This document shows, one piece after another, positions 24,729 through 32,953 of a stretch of 64,000 nt of DNA. The position numbers and the translations under genes were made by a program. The notes under the pieces are model-generated. The model saw only the letters and a list, made by a program, of their open reading frames with translations, did not search any database and was not told the DNA's origin. The stretch covers positions 186,001-250,000 of the forward strand of contig NZ_LWKZ01000023.1 in the NCBI RefSeq assembly GCF_001905005.1, read 5' to 3'. Positions within the stretch are counted from its first letter, which is position 1. Each line of letters begins with the position of its first letter. This stretch comes from Streptomyces sp. CB02923. GTDB taxonomy: Bacteria > Actinomycetota > Actinomycetes > Streptomycetales > Streptomycetaceae.

Positions 24729-26318
24729 GTGAGACGAACAGCAGCGCTCGGCGCAGCCGGCACCCTGGTGACCGGCACGCTCATAGCCGGAGCGATAGCC
24801 GCCACGCCCGCCAGCGCGGGCCAGCAGCACCACCGCGGCTCGGCCGAGGACCGCGGCGTGCAGGTCGCCGCCGCCCGCGCGGCCAAGAAGGGCATCGACT
24901 GGCAGGCCTGCCCTGCCGACTGGGGCCTGAAGGCCCCCATCCAGTGCGGCTATGTGACCGTTCCGGTCGACTACGCCAAGCCCAACGGCCGCACCATCAA
25001 GATCGCCGTGGACCGTATCGGCAACACCGGCGGCAAGAAGGAGCGACAGGGCTCCCTCATCTACAACCCCGGCGGCCCCGGCGGCTCGGGCATGAAGTTC
25101 CCGACCCGCGTCACCGGCAAGAACGCGGTGTGGGCGAAGACCGCGAAGGCGTACGACTTCGTCGGCTTCGACCCGCGCGGCGTCGGCCACTCCGCCCCGA
25201 TCTCCTGCGCCGACCCGCAGGAGTTCGTCAAGGCACCCAAGGCCGACCCGGTGCCGGACAGCGAGGCCGACAAGCGCGCCCAGCGCAAGCTGGCCAAGGA
25301 GTACGCGCAGGGCTGCAAGGAGCGCAGCGGCGCCCTGCTGCCGCACATGACGACGCCGAACACGGCCCGTGACCTGGACGTGATCCGCGCCGGCCTCGGC
25401 GAGAAGAAGCTCAACTACCTGGGCGTCTCCTACGGCACCTACCTCGGCGCCGTGTACGCGACGCTCTTCCCGGACCACGTCCGCCGGATGCTCGTCGACT
25501 CCGTCGTCGACCCGTCGCGCGAGAAGGTCTGGTACCAGGCCAACCTCGACCAGGACCTCGCGTTCGAGACGCGCTGGAGCGACTGGAAGAAGTGGGTCGC
25601 CCAGCACGACGCCGTCTACCACATCGGCAACACCGAGGCCAAGGTCCAGGCGAAGTGGCAGCAGCTGCGCGCCACCGCCAAGAAGAACCCGATCGGTGGC
25701 GTCGTCGGCCCGGCCGAGCTGACCAGCTTCTTCCAGAACGCGCCGTACTACGACTCCGCGTGGGCCTCGACCGCCCAGGTGTGGAGCGCGTACCTGTCGG
25801 GTGACGCCAAGCCGCTGATCCAGAACGCCGGCCCGGACATGAGCGACACCGCGGGCAACGCCGCCTCCGAGAACAGCAACGCGGTCTACACGGCCGTCGA
25901 GTGCAACGACGCCAAGTGGCCCACCAGCTGGCGCAAGTGGGACCGGGACAACACCCGCGTCCACCAGAAGGCACCGTTCATGACGTGGGCCAACGCCTGG
26001 ATGAACCTGCCCTGCGCCACCTGGCCGGAGAAGCAGCAGACCCCGGTGGACGTCAAGACCGGCAAGGGCCTGCCCAGCGTCCTGATCGTGCAGAGCACCC
26101 GTGACGCGGCGACCCCCTACGGCGGCGCCGTCGAGCTGCACAAGCGCCTCAAGGGCTCGCGCATGATCATCGAGCAGGGCGCCGGTTCGCACGGCGTGAC
26201 CAGCCTGGTCAACCCCTGCATCAACAACCGCGTCGACACCTACTTCCTGACCGGGAAGACCGACTCCAAGGACGTGACGTGCGCACCGCACGCCACCCCG
26301 GAGCCGAACAAGGCGTAG
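24729..26318 (+). CDS. Secreted tripeptidyl aminopeptidase (S33, SlpD/SlpE/Tap family)
   Basis: 529 residues from a GTG at 24729 preceded by AGGGGG. This start gives a clean signal peptide (MRRTAALGAAGTLVTGTLIA, cleavage after TPASAG), unlike the longer frame. Alpha/beta hydrolase features: oxyanion stretch NPGGPGGSG, FDPRGVGHS, nucleophile Ser234 in GVSYGTYLG, acid Asp in STRDAATPYGGA, and catalytic His in GAGSHGVT. Paired cysteines near the C-terminus. It removes tripeptides from extracellular proteins. A strong hairpin terminator follows. Confidence 0.93.
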   Translation: MRRTAALGAAGTLVTGTLIAGAIAATPASAGQQHHRGSAEDRGVQVAAARAAKKGIDWQACPADWGLKAPIQCGYVTVPVDYAKPNGRTIKIAVDRIGNTGGKKERQGSLIYNPGGPGGSGMKFPTRVTGKNAVWAKTAKAYDFVGFDPRGVGHSAPISCADPQEFVKAPKADPVPDSEADKRAQRKLAKEYAQGCKERSGALLPHMTTPNTARDLDVIRAGLGEKKLNYLGVSYGTYLGAVYATLFPDHVRRMLVDSVVDPSREKVWYQANLDQDLAFETRWSDWKKWVAQHDAVYHIGNTEAKVQAKWQQLRATAKKNPIGGVVGPAELTSFFQNAPYYDSAWASTAQVWSAYLSGDAKPLIQNAGPDMSDTAGNAASENSNAVYTAVECNDAKWPTSWRKWDRDNTRVHQKAPFMTWANAWMNLPCATWPEKQQTPVDVKTGKGLPSVLIVQSTRDAATPYGGAVELHKRLKGSRMIIEQGAGSHGVTSLVNPCINNRVDTYFLTGKTDSKDVTCAPHATPEPNKA

Positions 26319-26334
26319 TCGGCCACGGCACACC

Positions 26335-26389
26335 GGGCCCCGTGAACCTGCCGCTGCGAGAAGCCGCGGCCCACAGGTTCACGGGGCCC
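26335..26389 (+). terminator. Terminator after the tripeptidyl aminopeptidase gene
   Basis: GGGCCCCGTGAACCTG (26335-26350) and its exact complement at 26374-26389 form a 16-bp stem with a 23-nt loop that can itself fold. It lies 17 bp past the stop codon. Confidence 0.85.
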
Positions 26390-26481
26390 GATGCCGTGCC
26401 CGGAGACCGGAGCCCGGGGACCGGGGACCGGAGACCAGGGCTGGAATCGGAATCGGAATCGCCAGTCAAGGAGCCGAAGGT

Positions 26482-27228
26482 ATGGGAAGCATCGAAGGAG
26501 TCGCGGGAAAGGTCATCGCGATCACCGGAGCGAGCAGCGGCATCGGCGAGGCGGCCGCGCTCCTGCTGGCCGGGCGCGGAGCGAAGGTCGTCCTCGGCGC
26601 ACGACGGCCGGAACTGCTGGCAGCCCTGGTCGCGCGCATCGAGGAAGCAGGAGGCGAAGCCGCCTTCGTCCGTACGGATGTGAAGCGGCGCGAGGACCTC
26701 GACGGCCTCGTGGCACTGGCCCGCGAACGGTACGGGCGCATCGACGTACTCGTCAGCAACGCGGGCGTGGGCCTGGTCTCCTCCCTCGACGAACTGCGCG
26801 TCGAGGACTGGGAAGAGATGATCGACGTCAACCTGAAGGGCGTGCTGTACGGGATCGCCGCGGCACTGCCCGTCTTCCGGGAACAGGGGCACGGGCACTT
26901 CGTCAACATCGTCTCCACCGCCGGACTGCGCATCGTCCCCCAGCAGTCGGTGTACGCCGCGACGAAGAACGCCGTACGCACCCTCTCCGAGGGCCTGCGG
27001 CAGGAGGCCGGCGACAAACTGCGCGTGACGGTCGTGTCACCGGGCTTCGTCCGGACACGTTTCGCGGAGACGGTGACGGACCCCGAAGCGAAGGCCCGCA
27101 TCCTCGACCGGATGGAGAAGATCGCGATCTCACCGGACGCGATTGCCCGCGCCGTCGCATTCGCCGTCGAACAGCCGGACGGCGTCGACGTGGGCGACAT
27201 CGTCGTACGCCCCACCGCACAGGACTGA
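26482..27228 (+). CDS. SDR-family oxidoreductase
   Basis: 248 residues, classical short-chain dehydrogenase: cofactor motif TGASSGIG (about 15-22), NAG at about 92, Ser in IVSTAG and the active pair in YAATK. Uses NAD(P)H; substrate unknown. The A-R-R stretch after the second strand (VLGARRPE) suggests NADP preference. Single gene between a terminator and the 3' remnant of the interrupted VOC gene. Confidence 0.9.
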   Translation: MGSIEGVAGKVIAITGASSGIGEAAALLLAGRGAKVVLGARRPELLAALVARIEEAGGEAAFVRTDVKRREDLDGLVALARERYGRIDVLVSNAGVGLVSSLDELRVEDWEEMIDVNLKGVLYGIAAALPVFREQGHGHFVNIVSTAGLRIVPQQSVYAATKNAVRTLSEGLRQEAGDKLRVTVVSPGFVRTRFAETVTDPEAKARILDRMEKIAISPDAIARAVAFAVEQPDGVDVGDIVVRPTAQD

Positions 27229-27313
27229 CCACCCACCGCCACCAGCCCGGCGCCGCCCCGGCACCACACCTGGCACCCTCCACGAGCGGACCCGGCGCGG
27301 CACACGGCTCCGG

Positions 27314-27359
27314 TCAGGGGTGACGGGCGGCGAGGACACAGAATTCGTTTCCCTCCGGA
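27314..27359 (-). pseudogene. 3' end of the VOC gene cut off by the integrative element
   Basis: On the minus strand this reads PEGNEFCVLAARHP-stop, the typical closing segment of a VOC (glyoxalase/bleomycin-resistance) protein. It has no start of its own and abuts the integrase end of the element. Joined to the fragment at 35588-35929 through the shared TC dinucleotide it restores LADPEGNEFC in frame. Confidence 0.9.
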
Positions 27360-27390
27360 TCCCCCAACACTCCGTTCTAGCGGTTCTGGA
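27348..27390. mobile_element. attL junction of the integrative element
   Basis: Host side: CCTCCGGA; crossover dinucleotide TC at 27360-27361; element arm CCCCAACACTCCG then TTCTAGCGGTTC. The arm is the imperfect mirror image of the arm in attR (35563-35585), as expected when a serine integrase has split a symmetric attP. The integrase start codon is only 38 bp away. Confidence 0.85.
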
Positions 27391-27398
27391 GTGCGGGC

Positions 27399-29174
27399 AT
27401 GGTGGCATCGACGCAGGTCAAGCCTGGTAGCGGGAATCCGGTGCCCCTTACAGGGGACATGGCACCCAACCCTGTGGCGGGTACGGTCTACACCGAGACC
27501 CTTCGGGGCGTGCGGTGCGTCCGGCTGTCCGTACTGACCGACGAGACCACCAGCCCCGAGCGGCAGCGCGAAGCAGACGACCAGGCGGCAGCTGCACTCA
27601 ACATCATTTTCGGCGAGGGTGACGCGCTCCGCGAAGCCGTGGACCTAGACGTCAGCGCGTCCAAGATCGGCCCGTTCGACCGCCCGCAGCTCGGCGAGTG
27701 GCTCGCCCGCCCCGGCGAGTTCGACGCGCTTGTCTGGTGGCGTTTTGACCGCGCGATCCGGTCCATGGCAGACATGCACGAGCTTGCCAAGTGGGCCCGC
27801 GAACACCGCAAGATGCTCGTCTTTGCCGAGGGCATCGGCGGGGGCCGGCTCGTGTTCGACTTCCGCAACGCCATGGATCCCATGGCGGAATTCCAAATGA
27901 TGATGTTCGCCTTTGCTGCCCAGGTGGAAGCGCAGTCGATTTCCGACCGCGTTACCGGCGCCATGGCCGCAATCCGCAAAATGGTGCTCCGGTGGCGCGG
28001 CTCCAAACCGCCCTACGGCTACATGCCCGCCCCCATGCCGAAAGAGCACGGCGGATCGGGCTGGACGCTCGTCCCGGACCCGGATGCCGTCAAGGTCATT
28101 GCGCGCATCGTCCGAGAACTTTTGGAAGGCACAACGGTCTCAGCTATCGCCGCGGGGCTGAACGCGGACAAGATTCGCACCCCGCGCGATCACTGGGCAT
28201 TCAAGAAGGGCCGCAAGACCGGCGGCAAGACCGGCGGAGCCAAGGGCATCGTCAAGGACTCATTCAAATGGACCCCGGCAGTGATAACGCGAATGCTCCG
28301 CAACGAATCGCTGCTCGGCTGGAAGATGCACAAGGGCAAGCCCGTCCGGGACGCCGAGGGCAACCCCATCATGGCAACGGAACAGCCGATCATGACCCGC
28401 GAGGAGTTCGACCGCATCGGCGCGGTGCTCGACTCTCGCAGTATCGACAACCGCGAGCGGTCCGACACGGACGCACTACTGTTGCGTGTGATCCACTGCG
28501 ACTCGTGCGGAGGCCGCATGTACCTCAACAAGCAAGACAACAAACAGCACTCCCCGTACAAGTGCAACTCCCATGCGCGGGGCGAAAAGTGCGAAGCGCC
28601 CGTCAACGTACGCGGTGACTGGACGGACGAGTACGTAACCGCCGAGTTCCTGCGCCTGGTCGGCACCATCCAGACAACACACGTTGTCGAGATACCCGGC
28701 TACGACCCCGAACCCGAACTACTCGCCACAATCGCTGAGTTCCGCGAGCACCAGGAACAGAAGGGGCGCCAGAGATCCAAGCACGCTGCACGGGAGTGGC
28801 AGGAACGGGCGGACGCATTGGACAGCCGCATTGCTGATCTGGAGAGTCGCGAGAAGCGCGAAGCACAGCACATTGTGACCCCCACGGGCCGCACGTTCGC
28901 GGACGAGTGGGCGGAGAAAGACACCGCGGGCCGACGAGCCATGTTGGAGGAAGCGGGGGTCCGTCTGAGCGTACGGCGGGGCACTCCCGGCGGATGGCGG
29001 AAGCTGGACACGTCCCGCGTCACGTTCACCATGTCCGGGGAACTGGACCCGGCCGCAGACGCCGTGGCCATAGCCGCTGCGGACCATGCAGCCGAGACCC
29101 GCGGAGATGGTCCTCCGGCACCGGACAGCGCCGTACGGCTTGCCGAGTCCGCCCCAGAGCTGGTTGCCGCGTAG
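27399..29174 (+). CDS. Large serine recombinase (integrase)
   Basis: 591 residues. N-terminal resolvase domain with catalytic Ser in VRLSVLTDETTSPERQ and the arginines of the WWRFDRAIRS and QSISDRV segments. Then a recombinase domain (RGSKPPYGYMPAP, RMLRNESLLGWKMHKG), a zinc-ribbon with CDSCGG and CNSHARGEKC, and a C-terminal coiled coil (about 440-490) that in phiC31-type integrases controls directionality. It catalyses attP x attB recombination with a 2-bp crossover. GGAG lies before the chosen ATG. No excisionase/RDF gene was recognised, although small genes in the element are candidates. Confidence 0.96.
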   Translation: MVASTQVKPGSGNPVPLTGDMAPNPVAGTVYTETLRGVRCVRLSVLTDETTSPERQREADDQAAAALNIIFGEGDALREAVDLDVSASKIGPFDRPQLGEWLARPGEFDALVWWRFDRAIRSMADMHELAKWAREHRKMLVFAEGIGGGRLVFDFRNAMDPMAEFQMMMFAFAAQVEAQSISDRVTGAMAAIRKMVLRWRGSKPPYGYMPAPMPKEHGGSGWTLVPDPDAVKVIARIVRELLEGTTVSAIAAGLNADKIRTPRDHWAFKKGRKTGGKTGGAKGIVKDSFKWTPAVITRMLRNESLLGWKMHKGKPVRDAEGNPIMATEQPIMTREEFDRIGAVLDSRSIDNRERSDTDALLLRVIHCDSCGGRMYLNKQDNKQHSPYKCNSHARGEKCEAPVNVRGDWTDEYVTAEFLRLVGTIQTTHVVEIPGYDPEPELLATIAEFREHQEQKGRQRSKHAAREWQERADALDSRIADLESREKREAQHIVTPTGRTFADEWAEKDTAGRRAMLEEAGVRLSVRRGTPGGWRKLDTSRVTFTMSGELDPAADAVAIAAADHAAETRGDGPPAPDSAVRLAESAPELVAA

Positions 29175-29656
29175 CCCCACGAACCGCCCCGGCCGGCGCC
29201 TGTCGTCTGCCGAGGCTGTCTCATGTCCGCAGCGGGACTGCCAGCGGCCGGAGCATGACGGTATGACGTTTTAGAGAGTGTTTCGCATTACATATAAAAA
29301 ATAGTAGAGAAACCCCGAACGCCATCCAAACCGCCATCCCGTCATGGGGTCGGGACCGCCTGGTGAGGCGACGACCACGGCTGCGGGAATTCGTTGCTCC
29401 TTACTACACACTGAGGGCGGGTTACCGCGCACCCCACCGATCCGGTAACGGCGGTCTGAGTGCCCGGCCCTCACGAGCGTTGCCCGTGCACCACGCACCC
29501 TCGCGTTACTCGGGGGTGGCCGCTGGGGTCGTGTGGCGACGCTGCGGGGGCCGTACCGCCCATCAGTAACCCACTCCCTTTCGGGAGTGAGCTGAACAGG
29601 GTTGTGAGCCCGTACGGCCCCCACCACGCCCGGACCGGTCCGAGCCGGCGACATCA
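29175..29656. other. Non-coding stretch after the integrase
   Basis: 482 bp with no convincing gene. It holds an AT-rich pocket at 29270-29320 (CATTACATATAAAAAATAG), very unusual for this GC-rich DNA, and a compact hairpin CACTCCC-TTTC-GGGAGTG at 29572-29589. Candidate promoter, replication or packaging DNA, or the upstream region of the tRNA-like gene. Confidence 0.5.
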
Positions 29657-29733
29657 GCCCGCCTAGCCCAACTGGCAAGAGGCACGCGGCTTAAAGACCC
29701 GCGGTGTTCCCGGTTCGAGTCCGGGGGCGGGCA
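29657..29733 (+). tRNA. tRNA-like gene with an enlarged 9-nt anticodon loop
   Basis: A cloverleaf can be drawn by hand. Acceptor GCCCGCC (29657-29663) pairs with GGCGGGC (29726-29732), discriminator A at 29733; 3-bp D stem GCC/GGC; anticodon stem CGCGG (29685-29689) with CCGCG (29699-29703); variable loop GTGTT; T arm CCCGG-TTCGAGT-CCGGG (29709-29725). All stems are perfect. The anticodon loop CTTAAAGAC has 9 nt instead of 7, so the anticodon is uncertain: TAA, for UUA codons, if counted from the 5' side. The short variable loop is not leucine-type. CCA is not encoded. It could be functional, a frameshift-type tRNA, or a decayed copy. Confidence 0.75.
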
Positions 29734-29907
29734 CTACACCAGAACGTGCGGACCCTGTTCCGGGACGCACAGCCTTGATCCCTCGCTGTCCACCAGGGCA
29801 GTGCGGCTGTACGCCTCCCACTGGAGGCCGAGCCCACACGCGGAGCAACGACCAGCGAAACGGCGGTAGCCCGGTGCGGGCTCGGACGGGTTGTCGGTTG
29901 AAGTCAT
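29734..29907 (-). CDS. Small zinc-ribbon-like protein in the element
   Basis: 57 residues from the ATG at 29907 (MTSTDNPSEPAPGYRRFAGR); a further ATG at 29925 would add six. CSACGLGLQWEAYSRTALVDSEG followed by LCV gives a C-x2-C and one more Cys, resembling a half zinc ribbon common in actinophage small proteins. Its stop codon touches the 3' end of the tRNA-like gene on the other strand. Confidence 0.5.
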   Translation of the reverse strand: MTSTDNPSEPAPGYRRFAGRCSACGLGLQWEAYSRTALVDSEGSRLCVPEQGPHVLV

Positions 29908-29945
29908 CCGATCAACGTATGCCATGACACTGACAGGGGGCGCAC

Positions 29946-30287
29946 ATGCGCTGTATCGACTGCCCGGAGATGGCGACGCATCGGGGGTGCTGCAAGAGCC
30001 ACTACACGGCGTACGAGGGGCGGGCGGGTGTCCGTGGTCGCCGATCACGCGGTAGGCGCCGAACGGCCCGTTACGACGCTGCTGCGCGGCTCCGCCGGCG
30101 AGTGGATGAGCGCAGTTCGGGCTGGTGTGACTGGTGTCTGGGGGACTTCCCCGCGGATGTGGTGGAGATCGATCACGTGCGGCCCCTCTCGATGGGAGGG
30201 ACCGACACGGATGGGAATGTGCAAGCGCTATGCCGGGGCTGCCACCGACTCAAGACTTCTACAGAGTTCGGTGTTAGCACGTCGTGA
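29946..30287 (+). CDS. HNH endonuclease
   Basis: 113 residues. Two Cys pairs (CIDCPEMATHRGCC; CDWCLGDF) and the HNH core VEIDHVRPLSMGGTDTDGNVQALCRGCHRLKT, with the DH, central N and final H of the metal-dependent nuclease fold. Phage HNH proteins of this size either cut DNA during packaging together with terminase or act as homing nucleases. Starts with ATG right at the end of the small divergent gene's promoter region. Confidence 0.88.
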   Translation: MRCIDCPEMATHRGCCKSHYTAYEGRAGVRGRRSRGRRRTARYDAAARLRRRVDERSSGWCDWCLGDFPADVVEIDHVRPLSMGGTDTDGNVQALCRGCHRLKTSTEFGVSTS

Positions 30288-30566
30288 GCCATGCGGCGAG
30301 CCCGCTACCTGTGGTTGTAGCGAGGACTGCCACCAGCCACCCGGGCACGCGCTGGATGGTCAAGTGGAGTCCCCCGCAGCGGAGTTCGATAGCTGGGCGG
30401 GAAGCGGGTGTGTCTGCCATGTGTGCAGCCCATCACGGCCCGCACCGGAGTGAACAGGTCTTTTGCCCCGACTTCTAGGCGCCCTTCACCCGCCCTCGGC
30501 ACGCCCTTTCGTTCATGCCCGCCCCTTACCCGCCCTTTCAGCTACCCCGCCACCTGGAGACGCCCC

Positions 30567-30938
30567 CTGCCCCGTAAGCCCCGTACCCCCTGCCCGACAC
30601 CGGGGTGCCCCGAGCTGACCAGTGGTGGGCGCTGTGATGCCCATGAGCGTGAGGCGAACCGGTTGCGTGGCTCGTCTGCGGAGCGGGGCTACGGGACACG
30701 GTGGCAGCGCATCCGAGCCCGCTACCTGTACCGCCATCCGTGGTGCGTGCTGTGCAGCCGTACGGCGACAGTCGCTGACCATTTCCCTTTGAACAGGCGG
30801 GAATTGGTTGCTGAAGGGGTTGCCGATCCGGACGCGTGGTCGCATCTGCGTCCGCTGTGCACGCAGTGTCACAACCGCGAGACGGCACAGAGGCAACCGG
30901 GCGGTTGGGCAGCCGAAAAGCGCTCAAATTCGCAGTGA
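30567..30938 (+). CDS. Second HNH endonuclease, probable CTG start
   Basis: 123 residues from a CTG at 30567. GGAG (30556-30559) is well placed, and the protein then starts PRKPRTPCPTPGC, the usual beginning of phage HNH proteins. The only ATG in frame (30408) would add a 53-residue Pro/Arg-rich tail that looks untranslated. Core: GYGTRWQRIRARYLYRHPWC, CVLC, DHFPLNRRELV and LRPLCTQCHNRET. In tailed phages this type is normally found next to the terminase genes; here those genes are missing and the capsid gene follows instead. Confidence 0.8.
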   Translation: MPRKPRTPCPTPGCPELTSGGRCDAHEREANRLRGSSAERGYGTRWQRIRARYLYRHPWCVLCSRTATVADHFPLNRRELVAEGVADPDAWSHLRPLCTQCHNRETAQRQPGGWAAEKRSNSQ

Positions 30939-31100
30939 TTCTACCAGGCGGGTACCCCCGCCCCCTCCCTCGGAAGATCGGCAGGGAGGCAAAAAACTCG
31001 CATGGCTGATTGAGGCATTCTTGCGGGTCATGTGCACTGTCAAATTCATTCCGTACGCATCTGACAATCAATCCCGACCAATTCTCATGGAGGTAAGTTC

Positions 31101-32036
31101 ATGTCTCTCACACTCACCGAGTCCGCCAAGCTCTCTCAGGACGATTTGCAGCGCGGCGTTGTCGAAACATTCGTGCAGGAATCGCCGATCTTGGATCGGC
31201 TTCCGCTCATACAGGTCGTGGGAAACGCCTACCGATACAATGAGGAATCCACTCTGCCCGGCGTGTCTTTCCGTGCGGTCAACGAGGCGTACCCTGAGAG
31301 CACGGGAGCGCTCAACCAGCGGATCGAGACACTGGCCATCCTCGGCGGGGACGCTGACGTGGACAAGTTCATCGTTCAGACCCGGGGAAACCTCAACGAC
31401 CAGCGAGCAATTCAGACCACGATGAAGGTGAAATCCGCCTCCATCCATTTCGCGGACCAGTTCTTCAACGGAGATGTCGAGGTGAACCCGAAGGGCTTCG
31501 ACGGCCTGCGGAAGCGGCTTACCGGCAGTCAGGTCCTTGATTCCAAGAGTGCCGGGCCAATCGTCAACGGACATGACTTCTTCGACACTTTGGATGCAGC
31601 GATCGGACAGGTGCGCGGTATCACCAGCGCCAATGGTGCGCTGTACATGAACGCAGCGATCCGGGCCAAGATTGAGTCGGGGTTCCGCCGGCTTGGTGGT
31701 GGCGAACTCTTTACCGAGGTGATCGCCGGCAAACGCACCCCCATGTGGAAGGGCATCCCGCTCCTGGACGCCGGGCACAGGCTGGACGGCACGGACGTAC
31801 TGCCGCTGACCACCGGCACGGGCGGGAAGCAGACCGGCGACATCTACGCTGTCCGCTTCGGGACCACCGAAGCGGATGCCGGAGTCTCCGGCCTGACCAA
31901 CGGCGGCGTGCAGGTAACCGATCTCGGTGAGTCGCACGACAAGCCCGTCTACCGCACTCGCATCGATTTCTACTGCGGGCTTGCCGTGTTCGGCGGCAAG
32001 GCTGCCGCGCGCCTCACAGGCGTACTGAACGGCTGA
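31101..32036 (+). CDS. Phage major capsid protein
   Basis: 311 residues, preceded by GGAGGTAAG. MSLTLTESAKLSQDDLQRGVVETFVQ, VVGNAYRYNEESTLPGVSFR, LGGDADVDKFI and QFFNGDVEVNPKGFDGL are typical of an actinophage HK97-like major capsid family; the C-terminal KPVYRTRIDFYCGLAVFG also fits. It would form the icosahedral shell. No scaffold, protease or portal gene accompanies it, so it may depend on a helper phage or be a leftover. Codon use is visibly less GC-biased than the host genes. Confidence 0.88.
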   Translation: MSLTLTESAKLSQDDLQRGVVETFVQESPILDRLPLIQVVGNAYRYNEESTLPGVSFRAVNEAYPESTGALNQRIETLAILGGDADVDKFIVQTRGNLNDQRAIQTTMKVKSASIHFADQFFNGDVEVNPKGFDGLRKRLTGSQVLDSKSAGPIVNGHDFFDTLDAAIGQVRGITSANGALYMNAAIRAKIESGFRRLGGGELFTEVIAGKRTPMWKGIPLLDAGHRLDGTDVLPLTTGTGGKQTGDIYAVRFGTTEADAGVSGLTNGGVQVTDLGESHDKPVYRTRIDFYCGLAVFGGKAAARLTGVLNG

Positions 32037-32047
32037 TCACAAAACAG

Positions 32048-32094
32048 AGCCCCCGTGCTCGCCTCCCCTCACCGGGGCGGCGGGTGCGGGGGCT
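32048..32094 (+). terminator. Terminator after the capsid gene
   Basis: AGCCCCCG (32048-32055) pairs with CGGGGGCT (32087-32094), with a further inner hairpin CCCC-TCA-CCGGGG, followed by TGTGCC. It starts 11 bp past the capsid stop codon. Confidence 0.75.
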
Positions 32095-32148
32095 TGTGCC
32101 GTTCCCTGGCTGGCCCTCTTGACGGGTTCCGCAGAGAGGGCGATCGTC

Positions 32149-32168
32149 GTGCAATCAAGTGCAATTGG
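32149..32168 (+). promoter_or_regulatory. Operator-like repeat upstream of the XRE operon (copy 1)
   Basis: GTGCAATCAAGTGCAATTGG: a doubled GTGCAAT half-site with 10-bp spacing. A second copy with 17 of 20 bases identical lies at 33808-33827, right after the regulator gene. Both precede genes transcribed rightward, so they are good candidates for binding by the XRE/DUF5753 protein encoded between them. Confidence 0.6.
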
Positions 32169-32187
32169 ATCGACTCAGGGAGAGACC

Positions 32188-32430
32188 ATGCGCTTGCGTT
32201 TCCTGGGGATCATCCCGAACACCCCGGACACCGACTCGCCGACCATCTGGCTCGATGAAGAGTCGGGCGATCTGCTGATCCAGTCGTACAGGGCCACGGA
32301 GGCAGAGGTGAAGGCGTGCCAGGAGATCGGTTCGATTCCCGGTCACTCCACCGACGTGCCGGAGCATGAGGTGATCATCCGCTTCCCGAAGGTCATGCGG
32401 CAGTACCTGCCCCCTCACGACAGCGAGTAG
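32188..32430 (+). CDS. Small protein, first gene of the XRE operon
   Basis: 80 residues from the ATG at 32188 preceded by AGGGAGA. Acidic, no signal or membrane segment (MRLRFLGIIPNTPDTDSPTI; LLIQSYRATEAEVKACQEIG). Four bases before the DUF6879-like gene, so surely co-transcribed. I do not recognise the family. In Streptomyces, XRE/DUF5753 regulators commonly sit beside small acidic partner proteins, and this fits that place. Confidence 0.7.
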   Translation: MRLRFLGIIPNTPDTDSPTIWLDEESGDLLIQSYRATEAEVKACQEIGSIPGHSTDVPEHEVIIRFPKVMRQYLPPHDSE

Positions 32431-32434
32431 GACG

Positions 32435-32947
32435 ATGACGAACCCCGTACTTGAGGGACTGGCGACGGCCCGGCACTCCGCCGTGCACCTGGAGATGCGC
32501 GACGCCTACCAGCCCGGCGACCCCGAGTTCATCGCTTGGCAGAACGGCAAGCGCCTTGATCCCGCGGACCGGTCGTCCTGGTGGCGCCCATTCCTCGACG
32601 TGGTGGTCGAGACGACCGGGCGCGGGGTCGCGATGCGTCGGGCGCGCATCGTGTCGGAGCCCGTGACGGACTACATCAAGTACGAGTACGACGTGACGTT
32701 CCCCAACGTGGCAGCGGGCGAACTGGTCCGCTGGCTTCCCCGGCGCAGTGCGGCTGGCATCCCGCTTCCTGGGACTGACTTGTGGATGTTCGATGGGTCG
32801 TCGGTGCTGTTCACGTACTTTTCCGGGGTCGGCGAGGTAGTTGATCGGGAATGGCGCACGGAGCCCGCTGTCGTGGACCTGGTCAGTACGGCCTTTGAGG
32901 CGGTGTGGGAACGAGCGACCCCCCACGAGGAGTACAAGCCGGCCTGA
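32435..32947 (+). CDS. DUF6879-like partner of the XRE regulator
   Basis: 170 residues, with the pattern HLEMRDAYQPGDPEFIAWQNG, WWRPFLDVVVETTGRGVAMRRARIVSEPVTDYIKYEYDVT and WLPRR. I recognise this as the DUF6879 group, which occurs almost only beside HTH/DUF5753 regulators in actinomycetes. The mechanism is unknown; a co-regulator or antagonist role is inferred from constant linkage. Followed after 6 bp by the regulator gene. Confidence 0.75.
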   Translation: MTNPVLEGLATARHSAVHLEMRDAYQPGDPEFIAWQNGKRLDPADRSSWWRPFLDVVVETTGRGVAMRRARIVSEPVTDYIKYEYDVTFPNVAAGELVRWLPRRSAAGIPLPGTDLWMFDGSSVLFTYFSGVGEVVDREWRTEPAVVDLVSTAFEAVWERATPHEEYKPA

Positions 32948-32953
32948 CCCACC

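Noticed and set aside
29271..29678. 135-codon minus-strand ORF overlapping the tRNA-like gene
   Set aside because: Starts inside the tRNA-like gene, no family resemblance, composition of random frame.
30408..30566. ATG-started longer version of the second HNH protein
   Set aside because: The extra 53 residues are Pro/Arg/Ser-rich without homology, whereas the family N-terminus PRKP starts at the CTG with its own GGAG.
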